Assembly (NCBI RefSeq): GCF_000282135.1
Contig: NZ_AKJW01000028.1
Span: 1 to 54,504, forward strand
Direction: 5' to 3'
DNA: 54,504 bases
Source: Herbaspirillum sp. CF444
GTDB taxonomy: Bacteria; Pseudomonadota; Gammaproteobacteria; Burkholderiales; Burkholderiaceae_D
This document shows positions 1 to 10,356 of this stretch, in pieces. A program made the translations under genes and the position numbers. Positions within the stretch are counted from its first letter, which is position 1. Each line of letters opens with the position of its first letter. The notes under the pieces are model-generated. The model made no database searches. It had not been told where the DNA came from and worked only from the letters and a program-made list of their open reading frames with translations.

Positions 1-175
1 TAGGAGCTGCTGCTTTCTTCGCCACTGGCTTTGCTGCCTTAGCTACTGGCTTCTTGGCGGCGACTGCCTTCTTCGGAGCTGCTGCCTTCTTGGCTGCAAC
101 TGGCTTCTTAGCGGCGGCCGCTGGTTTCTTTGCAGCAGGCTTCTTCGCTGCTGGTTTCTTTGCTGCTGTTGCCAT
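1..175 (-). CDS. Histone H1-like Ala/Lys/Pro-rich DNA-binding protein, N-terminal part
   Basis: The visible 58 residues begin MATAAKKPAAKKPAA and consist almost wholly of AAKKP-type repeats, the composition of bacterial histone H1-like (AlgP/Hc1-type) tails that bind DNA non-specifically through lysines. The gene runs off the left edge, so any folded C-terminal domain is not visible. The start is well set: the minus strand has AAGGAG nine bases before ATG. The gene follows nrdB on the same strand after about 500 bases with hairpins. A similar tail is found on the SWIB-domain protein at 11952, so the two tails are related in style or by descent. Family-level function is inferred from composition only. 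Confidence 0.8.
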   Translation of the reverse strand, partial: MATAAKKPAAKKPAAKKPAAAAKKPVAAKKAAAPKKAVAAKKPVAKAAKPVAKKAAAP

Positions 176-679
176 TTTGTTTCTCCTTCTTCACGTGATG
201 GAAAAAATCAAGCTTGATTTAAGAAACCCGTCTGTACCATCGCGATGATGCAGGCGGATTATTCATCGGCACAAGCAAGCTTCTGCTTGCGCTAATGAAT
301 TCGGCACCAGCTGAACTGCTGCATCCCCTCACCTATGCAGCGCTTCAGCTATCTTGGCTGGGCCTCCGCCCCGCTTGTGCAGGGGCTCGGAGCTACGGTC
401 CGCGCCTTCGCGAACGCCACAACCAAAAAAAACGCTAGCGGATTACACGCTAGCGTCAGGAATACGATTCCCGAAAAACCTTCAGGTTTTTCAAAGGAAA
501 AGCCGCCTGACCCGACTTGATCGAGTTAAGCGGCAATAACAGAGAAGATCGATTCGGTCTTTTACTGTTCATTAAATTTGGTGAAAGCCTTCCATTTTTG
601 GCAGCCGGATATCTTGCAAGCTATCCGACCGCTGTGTGCCTCGCAAATCTCGCTGAAGAGCATTGACGAGATGGGCACA
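176..679. other. 504-base intergenic region rich in inverted repeats
   Basis: No convincing gene is seen. Inverted repeats visible directly are GCAAGC/GCTTGC (275-280, 285-290) nested in ATTCAT/ATGAAT (261-266, 295-300); a 16-bp stem with two mismatches (309-324 with 335-350); ACGCTAGCG/CGCTAGCGT (432-440, 448-456); GAAAAACC/GGTTTTTC with a TTCA loop (473-480, 485-492); and an imperfect GCCGC...GCGGC stem at about 502-534. The region must hold the 3' end of the nrdAB transcript and the promoter and leader of the histone-like gene. I could not pick a clean promoter. Confidence 0.6.
425..456 (-). terminator. Probable Rho-independent terminator downstream of nrdB
   Basis: A perfect 9-bp stem, ACGCTAGCG/CGCTAGCGT, has a 7-base loop (441-447). 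Read on the minus strand it is followed directly by a run of eight U (plus-strand A at 425-432). It lies about 220 bases past the nrdB stop codon and is the best candidate for the end of the nrdAB transcript. Confidence 0.7.
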
Positions 680-1885
680 TCATTCCCAGTTAAGCGCGCC
701 TCCGGTTTGGTACTCGATGACTCGGGTTTCAAAGAAGTTGCGCTCCTTCTTCAAATCGATCATCTCGCTCATCCACGGAAACGGATTTTCTTCTTGCGCG
801 AACAGCGGGTCGAGTCCGATTTGCTGTGCGCGACGATTAGCGATGAATCGTAAGTAGCCTTTGAACATCGGCGCATTCAAACCTAGCACGCCTCGCGGCA
901 TTGTATCCTCTGCGTAACGATATTCCAACTCTACTGCGCTTAAAAACAACGATTTAATTTCGTTTCTGAATTCCGGCGTCCACAAATGCGGGTTCTCCAT
1001 CTTCACCGTGTTGATCAGATCGATCCCGAAATTGCAGTGCATCGATTCGTCGCGCAGGATGTACTGATACTGTTCGGCGGCGCCCATCATCTTGTTCTGA
1101 CGGCCCAGCGCGAGGATCTGCGTGAAGCCGACGTAGAAGAACAGACCTTCCATGATGCAGGCGAAAACGATCAGCGACTTCAGCAGCTTCTGGTCGTTCT
1201 CGGTGGTGCCGGTCTTGAACTCGGGATCGGTCAGCGTGTTGATGAACGGGATCAGGAACTCGTCCTTGTCGCGGATCGACTTCACCTCGTGATAGGCATT
1301 GAAGATTTCGGCTTCGTCCAGGCCCAGCGACTCGACGATGTACTGGTAGGCGTGGGTGTGGATCGCCTCTTCGAATGCCTGGCGCAGCAGGTACTGGCGG
1401 CATTCCGGCGCGGTGATGTGGCGATAGGTGCCGAGCACGATATTGTTGGCGGCGAGCGAATCGGCGGTGACGAAGAAGCCGAGGTTGCGCTTGACCAGAC
1501 GGCGTTCGTCTTCGGTCAGGCCGTTCGGGTTCTTCCACAGCTCGATGTCGCGCTGCATGTTGATTTCCTGCGGCATCCAGTGGTTGGCGCAGCCGGCCAG
1601 GTACTTGTCCCAGGCCCATTTGTACTTGAACGGCACCAGCTGATTGACGTCGGTGTGGCCGTTGATGATGCGCTTGTCGGCTGCGTTGACGCGACTGGTC
1701 ACGTCCACCGGCGCTTCGTCTTTGGTAACCAGGGCAGGATTCAACGCGACGTCGGAGAATTGCGGACGTGCGTTCGGACGTCCATCGTTCACAGCGGCCG
1801 ATTGCAATTGAGGCTGAGGCATTTGCGAGGCGTGCGGCACGGATGGTGCCGGCGTCGCCTTCACTTCATCATCCCAAGAGAGCAT
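680..1885 (-). CDS. nrdB: Ribonucleoside-diphosphate reductase, class Ia, beta subunit
   Basis: This is the radical-generating subunit (401 aa) of aerobic ribonucleotide reductase; with NrdA it reduces ribonucleoside diphosphates to deoxy forms. Di-iron ligand motifs are visible: [10 protein letters not shown] (Asp), [12 protein letters not shown] (Glu and His, followed closely by the probable radical Tyr), and [10 protein letters not shown] (Glu and His) in the second half. The C-terminus, [10 protein letters not shown], is the flexible peptide that docks on NrdA. A TTG two codons upstream (1891) is possible, but ATG at 1885 has AAAGGA at six bases and is preferred. It follows nrdA by 147 bases containing strong hairpins, and is presumably co-transcribed from the NrdR-controlled promoter. 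Confidence 0.95.
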   Translation of the reverse strand: MLSWDDEVKATPAPSVPHASQMPQPQLQSAAVNDGRPNARPQFSDVALNPALVTKDEAPVDVTSRVNAADKRIINGHTDVNQLVPFKYKWAWDKYLAGCANHWMPQEINMQRDIELWKNPNGLTEDERRLVKRNLGFFVTADSLAANNIVLGTYRHITAPECRQYLLRQAFEEAIHTHAYQYIVESLGLDEAEIFNAYHEVKSIRDKDEFLIPFINTLTDPEFKTGTTENDQKLLKSLIVFACIMEGLFFYVGFTQILALGRQNKMMGAAEQYQYILRDESMHCNFGIDLINTVKMENPHLWTPEFRNEIKSLFLSAVELEYRYAEDTMPRGVLGLNAPMFKGYLRFIANRRAQQIGLDPLFAQEENPFPWMSEMIDLKKERNFFETRVIEYQTGGALNWE

Positions 1886-1956
1886 GTTCAATCCTTTACT
1901 TAATTTACTTTTTGACGTCCCGACGCGGCCGGGATGTGACTTATGACATTGATTCA

Positions 1957-2006
1957 GGCGGCGCGTTCATCTTCCGGAGAAGACTGCCGCCGGACTTGCC
2001 GGCGGC
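1957..2006 (-). promoter_or_regulatory. Hairpins between nrdA and nrdB
   Basis: The region has an 8-bp stem GCCGCCGG/CCGGCGGC (1986-1993, 1999-2006, 5-base loop) and a smaller stem TCTTC-CGGA-GAAGA (1970-1983). A third GGCGGC at 1957-1962 could pair with either copy of GCCGCC, so alternative folds are possible. No U-run follows on the minus strand, so this is not a standard terminator. It could set the NrdA:NrdB ratio by partial attenuation, mRNA processing or 3'-end protection; this is inference. Confidence 0.5.
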
Positions 2007-2032
2007 TGCTGCCTGTTTTTACTGCGTTTTGA

Positions 2033-5002
<2,970 letters not shown>

Positions 5003-5052
5003 TGAGCCTCCTAAAACTGTGATTGACGGACAGCCGAGCCGTCCGCGTTGCC

Positions 5053-5082
5053 AATAGAACCCTTCATATATATAAGGTGCAA
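5053..5082 (-). promoter_or_regulatory. Possible nrdA promoter
   Basis: On the minus strand TTGCAC (5077-5082) and TCTATT (5053-5058) are 18 bases apart, and would start transcription about 45 bases before the nrdA GTG. An AT-rich ATATATAT tract lies between them. The rest of 5003-5497 holds no gene that I can see. Because the NrdR-like boxes are over 300 bases further upstream, a second, more distal promoter is also likely. Confidence 0.3.
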
Positions 5083-5404
5083 AAATATGAAGAGGTTCAC
5101 GAATACCAGAAACAGGACGACGCCGGCACTGCCGCGATCGCGACCGCATGTAAGTACGACCTGTTCCGAACTGATTAAATAACGCCTGAAATTAAAGCCT
5201 GAAATGGGAGTGCCACCGAGACATCGTTTGAATTGTTGCTTGCCTCAAGACTCGCCGCCCTATGAATCCCAACCTGAAGCCCAACCCTGCAGAAGCTGCT
5301 CCGACTCTTGTTGAGAGCCTTGATCCGGCGTCGAAAAAGTGACCCGAGGGACCGCGAACTGCCTCTTCCAACTCAAAGAACGATCAAAGAATTACTTACC
5401 AAAA

Positions 5405-5450
5405 ACACTACATCTAGTTCCAAAGGAATGATTGAGACTAATTCTAGTGT
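5405..5450. promoter_or_regulatory. Tandem NrdR-like boxes upstream of nrdA
   Basis: Two 16-base sites, ACACTACATCTAGTTC (5405-5420) and AGACTAATTCTAGTGT (5435-5450), each match 12 of 16 positions of the NrdR consensus ACACTATATATAGTGT as I know it. Their starts are 30 bases apart, close to three helical turns, as expected for paired NrdR operators. They lie between the ampD stop codon and nrdA, which is the correct place to control nrdAB. NrdR is the ATP/dATP-sensing repressor of ribonucleotide reductase genes; its gene is not in this window. Confidence 0.6.
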
Positions 5451-5497
5451 CTGAAATCGAGAGATGCAACCGCTATTTCTGGATATTTTTATATGTT

Positions 5498-6187
5498 TTA
5501 CGCTTGACTTTCACCGACCCCAGAAGGGAAGCGCAATTGCGCTGATTCAACATCGCGATAGAAATCTTCCCGAAATCTCGACCAGTCAAAAAACGGCCCC
5601 GGATCGGTCTTCCTGCCCGGCGCGATGTGCTCGTGACCGGCGACATCGGCGAGCGGATAACGTCGCCGCAACGCGATCGCGAGGGTCGCCAGCACCCGAT
5701 ACTGGAGATCGGTGAAGGGCTCGAAGTCGGTGCCTTCCAATTCTATGCCGATGGAAAAATCGTTGCAGCGCTCGCGCCCCTTGAAGGACGACACGCCGGC
5801 GTGCCAGGCACGGTCGTTGGCCGAGACGAACTGCAGCAGCCGGCCGTCGCGCTGGATGACGAAGTGCGCCGACACCCGCAAAGGACGCAACTGGTCGAAA
5901 TACGGGTGGGCGTCGCAATCGAGCTGATTGCAGAACAGATCGCCGATGAAGGGACCACCGAACTGCCCGGGCGGCAGGCTGATGTTATGGATCACCAGCA
6001 AGTCGGTCACCGTGCCTTCGGCGCGAGCGTCGAAGTTCGGCGACGGCTGCCGGTGGGCGTGATCGCACCAGCCGTCGGCGGCGATCGTCAATCGTGCTGG
6101 GATCGGGGGGACTGCGGGGGGGACTGCGGTGGCCAGCTCCGGGCTGACCATCGATGCTGCCTGCTGGTCGCTGGAATCGGCCTTCAT
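5498..6187 (-). CDS. ampD: 1,6-anhydro-N-acetylmuramyl-L-alanine amidase
   Basis: Cytoplasmic zinc amidase (229 aa) that removes the stem peptide from anhydro-muropeptides during peptidoglycan recycling and so sets the inducer level for AmpR-type beta-lactamase control. The Amidase_2 fold is clear: VIHNISLPPGQFGG has the first zinc His, and GHEHIAPGRKTDPGPFFDW has the second His and the Asp ligand. About 40 residues at the N-terminus are extra compared with the enterobacterial enzyme and are Ala/Pro-rich. The ATG at 6187 follows the stop codon of the preceding small gene by one base; Met13 is an alternative start. No signal peptide is seen, consistent with AmpD rather than a periplasmic homologue. 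Confidence 0.93.
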   Translation of the reverse strand: MKADSSDQQAASMVSPELATAVPPAVPPIPARLTIAADGWCDHAHRQPSPNFDARAEGTVTDLLVIHNISLPPGQFGGPFIGDLFCNQLDCDAHPYFDQLRPLRVSAHFVIQRDGRLLQFVSANDRAWHAGVSSFKGRERCNDFSIGIELEGTDFEPFTDLQYRVLATLAIALRRRYPLADVAGHEHIAPGRKTDPGPFFDWSRFREDFYRDVESAQLRFPSGVGESQA

Positions 6188-6188
6188 G

Positions 6189-6458
6189 TCAGGAAGACGC
6201 CAGCCTCAGGTGCTCTTCGCTGCAGTAAACAATACCCGCAGCGTTCGACACCGATTCGGATGCCGGGAAATGGATGCGGCAGTGGGCGCATTGCACCATG
6301 GTCTCGGCCTCTTCCTTGCGTTTTTTACGCGCGAAGGGGTTGCGGCTGGCGCCGGCAGGACCCTGCGGCGAACCGGCGTTTGCCGCGATGGATTTCTTGG
6401 CGCGTTGGAGCCAGACCACGACCGCCAGGGCGATCACCAGCCAAATAAGATATTTCAT
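6189..6458 (-). CDS. Small membrane-anchored zinc-ribbon protein (PP0621 family)
   Basis: An 89-residue protein with one N-terminal membrane segment (KYLIWLVIALAVVVWL), a basic linker (NPFARKKRKEE), and a C-terminal metal-binding-like motif in MVQCAHCRIHFP (CxxC plus His) followed by VYCSEEHL. This is the layout of the uncharacterised PP0621 family. Its ATG overlaps the stop of the ccsA-like gene by four bases (ATGA), and ampD begins one base after its stop, so the three form a tight operon. The molecular role is unknown. Confidence 0.8.
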   Translation of the reverse strand: MKYLIWLVIALAVVVWLQRAKKSIAANAGSPQGPAGASRNPFARKKRKEEAETMVQCAHCRIHFPASESVSNAAGIVYCSEEHLRLASS

Positions 6459-7264
6459 ACCAGTATCCGATGCAGCACGACTTCGAGCACGAAGCGGCTG
6501 CCGACATAGGCGAGCAGCAAAATGGCAAACCCGGTCAAGGTGAAACTGAGCGCGGTACGACCGCGCCAACCTTGCCATTTGCGTCCCGCCAATAACAAAC
6601 CGAACAATCCCCAGGACAGCAGCGTGAAGATCGTCTTGTGATCCCACCTGAAGGCCTTGTCGAACAACTGCTCGGAAAACACGACGCCCGACAATACAGT
6701 CAGCGTCAACAAAACAAAACCGAAAGCGATCAGCCGGAACAGGATCTTTTCCATTGTCAGCAAGGCCGGCAAACGATCCAGCGCCATCGAGAACCAGCCG
6801 CTTTGCGCCGGGCCGGGCCGCGTATGCAGGCGCGACTCCTGCAGCACCATCAGCACGGCATGGAAAGCAGCGATGGTCAGCGTGCTATAGGCCAGGATGG
6901 AAATCGCGATATGCCACAGGAACCAGTCCGACTTGCCCGCCAGGGCCACCATGTTGCCCGGAAAGACGCTCGGCAGAATCACCGCCACCGCCGCTACCGG
7001 CAACACCAGCACGCGCAGGCTGTCGAGCGAGAAGTTGCGGTTTTCCAGCCAGTAAGCCGCGACCGACACCCACAAGGTGGCCGACAGCATCACGCCAAAA
7101 CCCACGCGTACGGCGTCGGGCGCAAACATGTCCGCCATCAGGGCGCCGCCGTGCAACAGCCAGCCGGCCACCGTCCCGATCGAAATCGGCAGGCGCCGTT
7201 CGGAAGGCAGGAAGGCGCAGCCCAGGTACAGGAGCGCAGCCAGAATGAAAAAATATGTTTGCAT
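6455..7264 (-). CDS. CcsA/HemX-type cytochrome c assembly protein (YpjD-like)
   Basis: A 269-aa inner-membrane protein with about eight hydrophobic segments. It carries the CcsA-family features WHIAISILAYSTL (a conserved His) and WDHKTIFTLLSW, a shortened relative of the tryptophan-rich haem-handling motif. In many proteobacteria this gene (ypjD/corE) is the divergent neighbour of ffh; here ffh lies 3 kb away, with an ABC importer between them. A role in haem or cytochrome c maturation is family knowledge and not proven for this subgroup. The start ATG at 7264 is the only good one. Confidence 0.85.
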   Translation of the reverse strand: MQTYFFILAALLYLGCAFLPSERRLPISIGTVAGWLLHGGALMADMFAPDAVRVGFGVMLSATLWVSVAAYWLENRNFSLDSLRVLVLPVAAVAVILPSVFPGNMVALAGKSDWFLWHIAISILAYSTLTIAAFHAVLMVLQESRLHTRPGPAQSGWFSMALDRLPALLTMEKILFRLIAFGFVLLTLTVLSGVVFSEQLFDKAFRWDHKTIFTLLSWGLFGLLLAGRKWQGWRGRTALSFTLTGFAILLLAYVGSRFVLEVVLHRILV

Positions 7265-7366
7265 CGACTAAGTTTACACCATGTCGCGAATTCACTGACT
7301 GCCGGAAACGTGATGAGCGCACGCTACGGGCCCGCCGAAGGGTCTTACCTGGGTCTTACCAGGAGG

Positions 7367-7412
7367 CAAATACGAAACCACCCTATTGCTTCGGGCCAAA
7401 GCAATAGGGTGG
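7367..7412 (-). terminator. Terminator of the ABC importer operon
   Basis: A perfect 14-bp stem, CCACCCTATTGCTT/AAGCAATAGGGTGG (7378-7391, 7399-7412), has a 7-base loop. On the minus strand it is followed by TTTCGTATTTG. It lies about 50 bases past the stop of the ATPase gene. The adjacent 7341-7360 holds two copies of GGTCTTACC in direct repeat, 11 bases apart, of unknown meaning. Confidence 0.8.
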
Positions 7413-7463
7413 GGATGAAACCGCCAAAATCAATGGCGCAGCACGCTGCAATCCCATAAGGCG

Positions 7464-8261
7464 TCAGTCGACTGCGGCAGCACGCATCTCATCGTGATGA
7501 TGGCGTTGCTGCTCTTCCATGACCAGTTGACCGAGTTCGCGCTTCAAGGCGTTGAACTCGGGATCCGCCGGGTCGCGCAGGCGCGGCAGCGTGACCGTGA
7601 TATCGCGCTTGATGGTGCCGGGACGGTAAGTCATGACGACGATACGGTCGGCCAGGTAGATGGCCTCTTCGATACTGTGCGTGACGAACACGATGGTCTT
7701 CTTGAACTCGTCCCAGATGCGCAGCAGCTCGTCCTGCAGGTTGCGGCGCGTGAGCGCATCGAGCGCGCCGAACGGCTCGTCCATCAGCATGATCGGCGAA
7801 TCCAGCGCCAGCACGCGGGCAATCGCCACCCGCTGACGCATGCCGCCGGACAAGTCCTTGGGAAAACGGCTGCGGAAGTCGATCAGGCCGAGCTTGTCCA
7901 GCAATTGCGTCACGCGCGCCTGGATTTCGGCCTTGCCGACGCCCTTGATTTCGAGACCGAAGGCGACGTTCTGCTCCACCGTCATCCAGGGAAACAGCGC
8001 GTATTCCTGGAACACCATGCCGCGATCCGGGCCGGGTTCGGCCACGAGCTTGCCGTTGGTGGCGATGCTGCCGCTGCTGGGCAGGGCAAAGCCGGCGATG
8101 GCGTTGAGCAGGGTCGACTTGCCGCAGCCGGATGGCCCCAGCAGGCAGACGAACTGGCCGTCGGGGATGTCGAGATTGATGTCCTTGAGCGCCACGACTT
8201 CGCGGTCGTCGCTCTTGAAAACCTTGTTGACGCCGGTCACGACGATATGGGATGCGCTCAT
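7464..8261 (-). CDS. ABC importer ATPase, nitrate/sulfonate/taurine type
   Basis: Nucleotide-binding subunit, 265 aa. It has Walker A GPSGCGKST, Q-loop in MVFQEYALFPW, signature LSGGMRQR, Walker B IMLMDEPFGALD and switch His in VTHSIEEA. This is the SsuB/TauB/NrtD class that pairs with NMT1-type binding proteins. The ATG is one base after the permease stop codon, so it is the last gene of a three-gene operon. The C-terminus is His-rich (QQRHHHDEM). Substrate cannot be read from the sequence. Confidence 0.9.
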   Translation of the reverse strand: MSASHIVVTGVNKVFKSDDREVVALKDINLDIPDGQFVCLLGPSGCGKSTLLNAIAGFALPSSGSIATNGKLVAEPGPDRGMVFQEYALFPWMTVEQNVAFGLEIKGVGKAEIQARVTQLLDKLGLIDFRSRFPKDLSGGMRQRVAIARVLALDSPIMLMDEPFGALDALTRRNLQDELLRIWDEFKKTIVFVTHSIEEAIYLADRIVVMTYRPGTIKRDITVTLPRLRDPADPEFNALKRELGQLVMEEQQRHHHDEMRAAAVD

Positions 8262-8262
8262 G

Positions 8263-9090
8263 TCAGCTCTCCAGTCCGCGATGCCAGCGCAGCATGTAAT
8301 TGTTCAGGCGGCTCATGCCGATGTCGATGGCCAGGCCCAGCAGGCCGATGGTGATCATGCCGGCGATGATCTTGTCGGACCAGAAGTACTCGCGCGCTTC
8401 CATGATGCGGAAGCCGAGGCCGTTGCTGACCGCGATCATCTCGGCCACGATCACCACGATGAAGGCGGTGCCGATGCCGATGCGCACGCCCGACAGGATG
8501 TAAGGCACCGCAGCCGGCAACATCACGCGCACGAACAGCGTGCGCTGGCTGGCGCCGAGGTTGCGCGCCGCGCGCAGGTAGATGCTGTCGACCTGGCGCA
8601 CGCCGGCGATGGTATTCATCAGCACCGGGAAGAAAGCGCCAAGCGAAATCAGGAACAGCGCCGGCGGATTGCCCAGCCCGAACCACAGGATCGCCAGCGG
8701 GATATAGGCAATCGGCGGAATCGGACGGATCACCTGCACCGTCAGATTCATCAGACCGTAGACGCGTTGGCTGGATCCCATCAGCAAGCCGAGCGGCAAG
8801 GCCAGCCCGGCGCCGATCAGGAAACCGACCACCACGCGATACAGGCTGCCGATGGCGTCGATGATCAGTTCGCCCGAAAACAGCCAGGCCAGCCGGCTGC
8901 CGTCGGCGGGGTCATACGCTTTGGTGGGCGACAAGTATTCGAACCACTTGTGCACCACCGCCCACGGCGACGGCAAAACCAGCGGATTGATCCAGCCCAG
9001 CGAAGAGGCGCCCTGCCAGATGGCGATCACCACCACCGGCACCAGCAATCCCTGCAAGGCTCCTCCTATTTTTCGTTTTGCCATGTTCAT
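8263..9090 (-). CDS. ABC importer permease, nitrate/sulfonate/taurine type
   Basis: Inner-membrane permease of 275 aa with about six membrane segments of the BPD_transp_1 family. The EAA-type loop that contacts the ATPase reads RAARNLGASQRTLFVRVMLPAAVPYI. It sits 12 bases after the binding-protein gene and one base before the ATPase gene. Two start codons (9090 and 9084) are possible; the Shine-Dalgarno (GGGA) is weak for both. Confidence 0.9.
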   Translation of the reverse strand: MNMAKRKIGGALQGLLVPVVVIAIWQGASSLGWINPLVLPSPWAVVHKWFEYLSPTKAYDPADGSRLAWLFSGELIIDAIGSLYRVVVGFLIGAGLALPLGLLMGSSQRVYGLMNLTVQVIRPIPPIAYIPLAILWFGLGNPPALFLISLGAFFPVLMNTIAGVRQVDSIYLRAARNLGASQRTLFVRVMLPAAVPYILSGVRIGIGTAFIVVIVAEMIAVSNGLGFRIMEAREYFWSDKIIAGMITIGLLGLAIDIGMSRLNNYMLRWHRGLES

Positions 9091-9102
9091 GGTCCCAGCT
9101 GA

Positions 9103-10074
9103 TTACTTAAGATTCATGCTTTTCTTGGCCTGCTCGAGCAGATCGGTCTTTACCCAATCCTTGGCGACCGGCGGCTTGGCCATCTTGCCGGTGCCGTACT
9201 TGGCCATGGTGTCGGTGGTGACCTGGATATGTTCGGCGGTGATGTCATAGGCGTAAGGCGAGTTGCCGATGGCGTCGTAGAAATCTTCCTTGGTGATCTG
9301 GTTCTTGAAGATGACTTCGCGCACGTATTTTTCGGCGGTTTCCTTGTTGTCCATGAAGGTCTTGGTGGCTTCCAGGAAGCAGCGCATGAACTTCTCGGCC
9401 AGCGGACGCTTCTCCTTATAGAACTTCTCGGTCATCACCATGGTGCGCACCGGTTCGCCGATCGGGGTGTCGTAGGGCTTCATGACCTCCACGCCGAAGC
9501 CCTTGTTGATGGCTTGCGAGGATTGCGGTTCGCTCTGCATCATGGCGTCGATGTTCTTGCCCAGCAGCGCCTGATTCAAATCGGCGAAAGCCAGGTAGAC
9601 GATGGTCACGTCCTTGGAGGTCAGGCCGTTCTGGCCGAGTTCGGCGTCGAGCAGCACTTCATGGATGCCGCCGCGGGTCACGCCGACTTTCTTACCCTTC
9701 AGATCCTTGACCGACTTGATGCCGGAATCCTTGCCCGCCACCAGACGCGCGCCACCCTTGGCGAAACCGGCGACGACATAGATCGGCGCACCGTTGGCGC
9801 GGCCCGAGATGGCGGCTTCCGAAGCGGTGGTGCCGACATCGAGCTCGCCGGCGAGGATGCCTTGCATCACGTCAGGGCCTTTCGGGAAGACTTTTTCGTC
9901 GACCTTGATGCCGCATTTCGGGGCGATTTCCTTGATATAGGACACGGCGCCGTAGTGCGCGAACTTGAGGTTGCCGAGGCGCACCACTTCTTGCGCCGCC
10001 GCGTTCAGCGAAGTCCCCGCCGCTGCTACTGCCATGGCAGCCATTGCAGCCGCCGCGATGAGTTGTTTGTTCAT
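9103..10074 (-). CDS. ABC importer periplasmic substrate-binding protein (NMT1/SsuA-like)
   Basis: A 323-aa secreted protein: the signal peptide (MNKQLIAAAAMAAMAVAAAG) ends near AAAQE, followed by an NMT1/SsuA-type bilobed fold. Visible family motifs include LAGELDVGTTASEA, VKDLKGKKVGVTRGG and EKYVREV. The start at 10074 has AAGGAG five bases upstream. The frame stays open far upstream, but that part is antisense to ffh and is not coding. The ligand class (organosulfonate, nitrate, pyrimidine precursor or other) is not determined; no desulfonation or nitrate genes are nearby to suggest one. Confidence 0.9.
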   Translation of the reverse strand: MNKQLIAAAAMAAMAVAAAGTSLNAAAQEVVRLGNLKFAHYGAVSYIKEIAPKCGIKVDEKVFPKGPDVMQGILAGELDVGTTASEAAISGRANGAPIYVVAGFAKGGARLVAGKDSGIKSVKDLKGKKVGVTRGGIHEVLLDAELGQNGLTSKDVTIVYLAFADLNQALLGKNIDAMMQSEPQSSQAINKGFGVEVMKPYDTPIGEPVRTMVMTEKFYKEKRPLAEKFMRCFLEATKTFMDNKETAEKYVREVIFKNQITKEDFYDAIGNSPYAYDITAEHIQVTTDTMAKYGTGKMAKPPVAKDWVKTDLLEQAKKSMNLK

Positions 10075-10173
10075 CTCTCTCTCCTTGTCGTTATGTTTGC
10101 GCCGCCGGCGAAGTTCGCCGCGGGTGATATGCGCCTTCCTCATGGGAAGAACTGTCCATTCTATGCAACGCAC

Positions 10174-10202
10174 TGTATACACAATTACGCCAGCGAGAAC
10201 AA
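10174..10202 (-). promoter_or_regulatory. Possible promoter and dyad upstream of the ABC importer
   Basis: The minus strand reads TTGTTC (10197-10202), a 17-base spacer, then TATACA (10174-10179). The -10 falls on the perfect 8-bp palindrome TGTATACA (10174-10181), a core shared by operators of GntR-type repressors. This could be both promoter and operator for the importer operon. No cognate regulator gene is next to it. Confidence 0.35.
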
Positions 10203-10356
10203 TACCGTACTTTCCCCTACTCCTGCTGGCGCCATTGCCGAGATCGGCGCTGCCGCGCCTGCCGATCGGGTAAAATGGCGGTTTCCCTTGCAGTTTACGC
10301 CTCGGTTTTCCCGGCACGTTTACCGCCCTCTTTTCTTCAAAGTCTAACGGTTCATC

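Noticed and set aside
204..219. AATCAAGCTTGATT palindrome before the histone-like gene as a terminator
   Set aside because: The stem has no real loop and overlaps the leader just before the start codon; no function can be argued.
7464..10074. Naming the importer ssuABC or tauABC
   Set aside because: Sequence shows only the general NMT1/SsuA class; no sulfonate, taurine or nitrate genes are adjacent to support a substrate.
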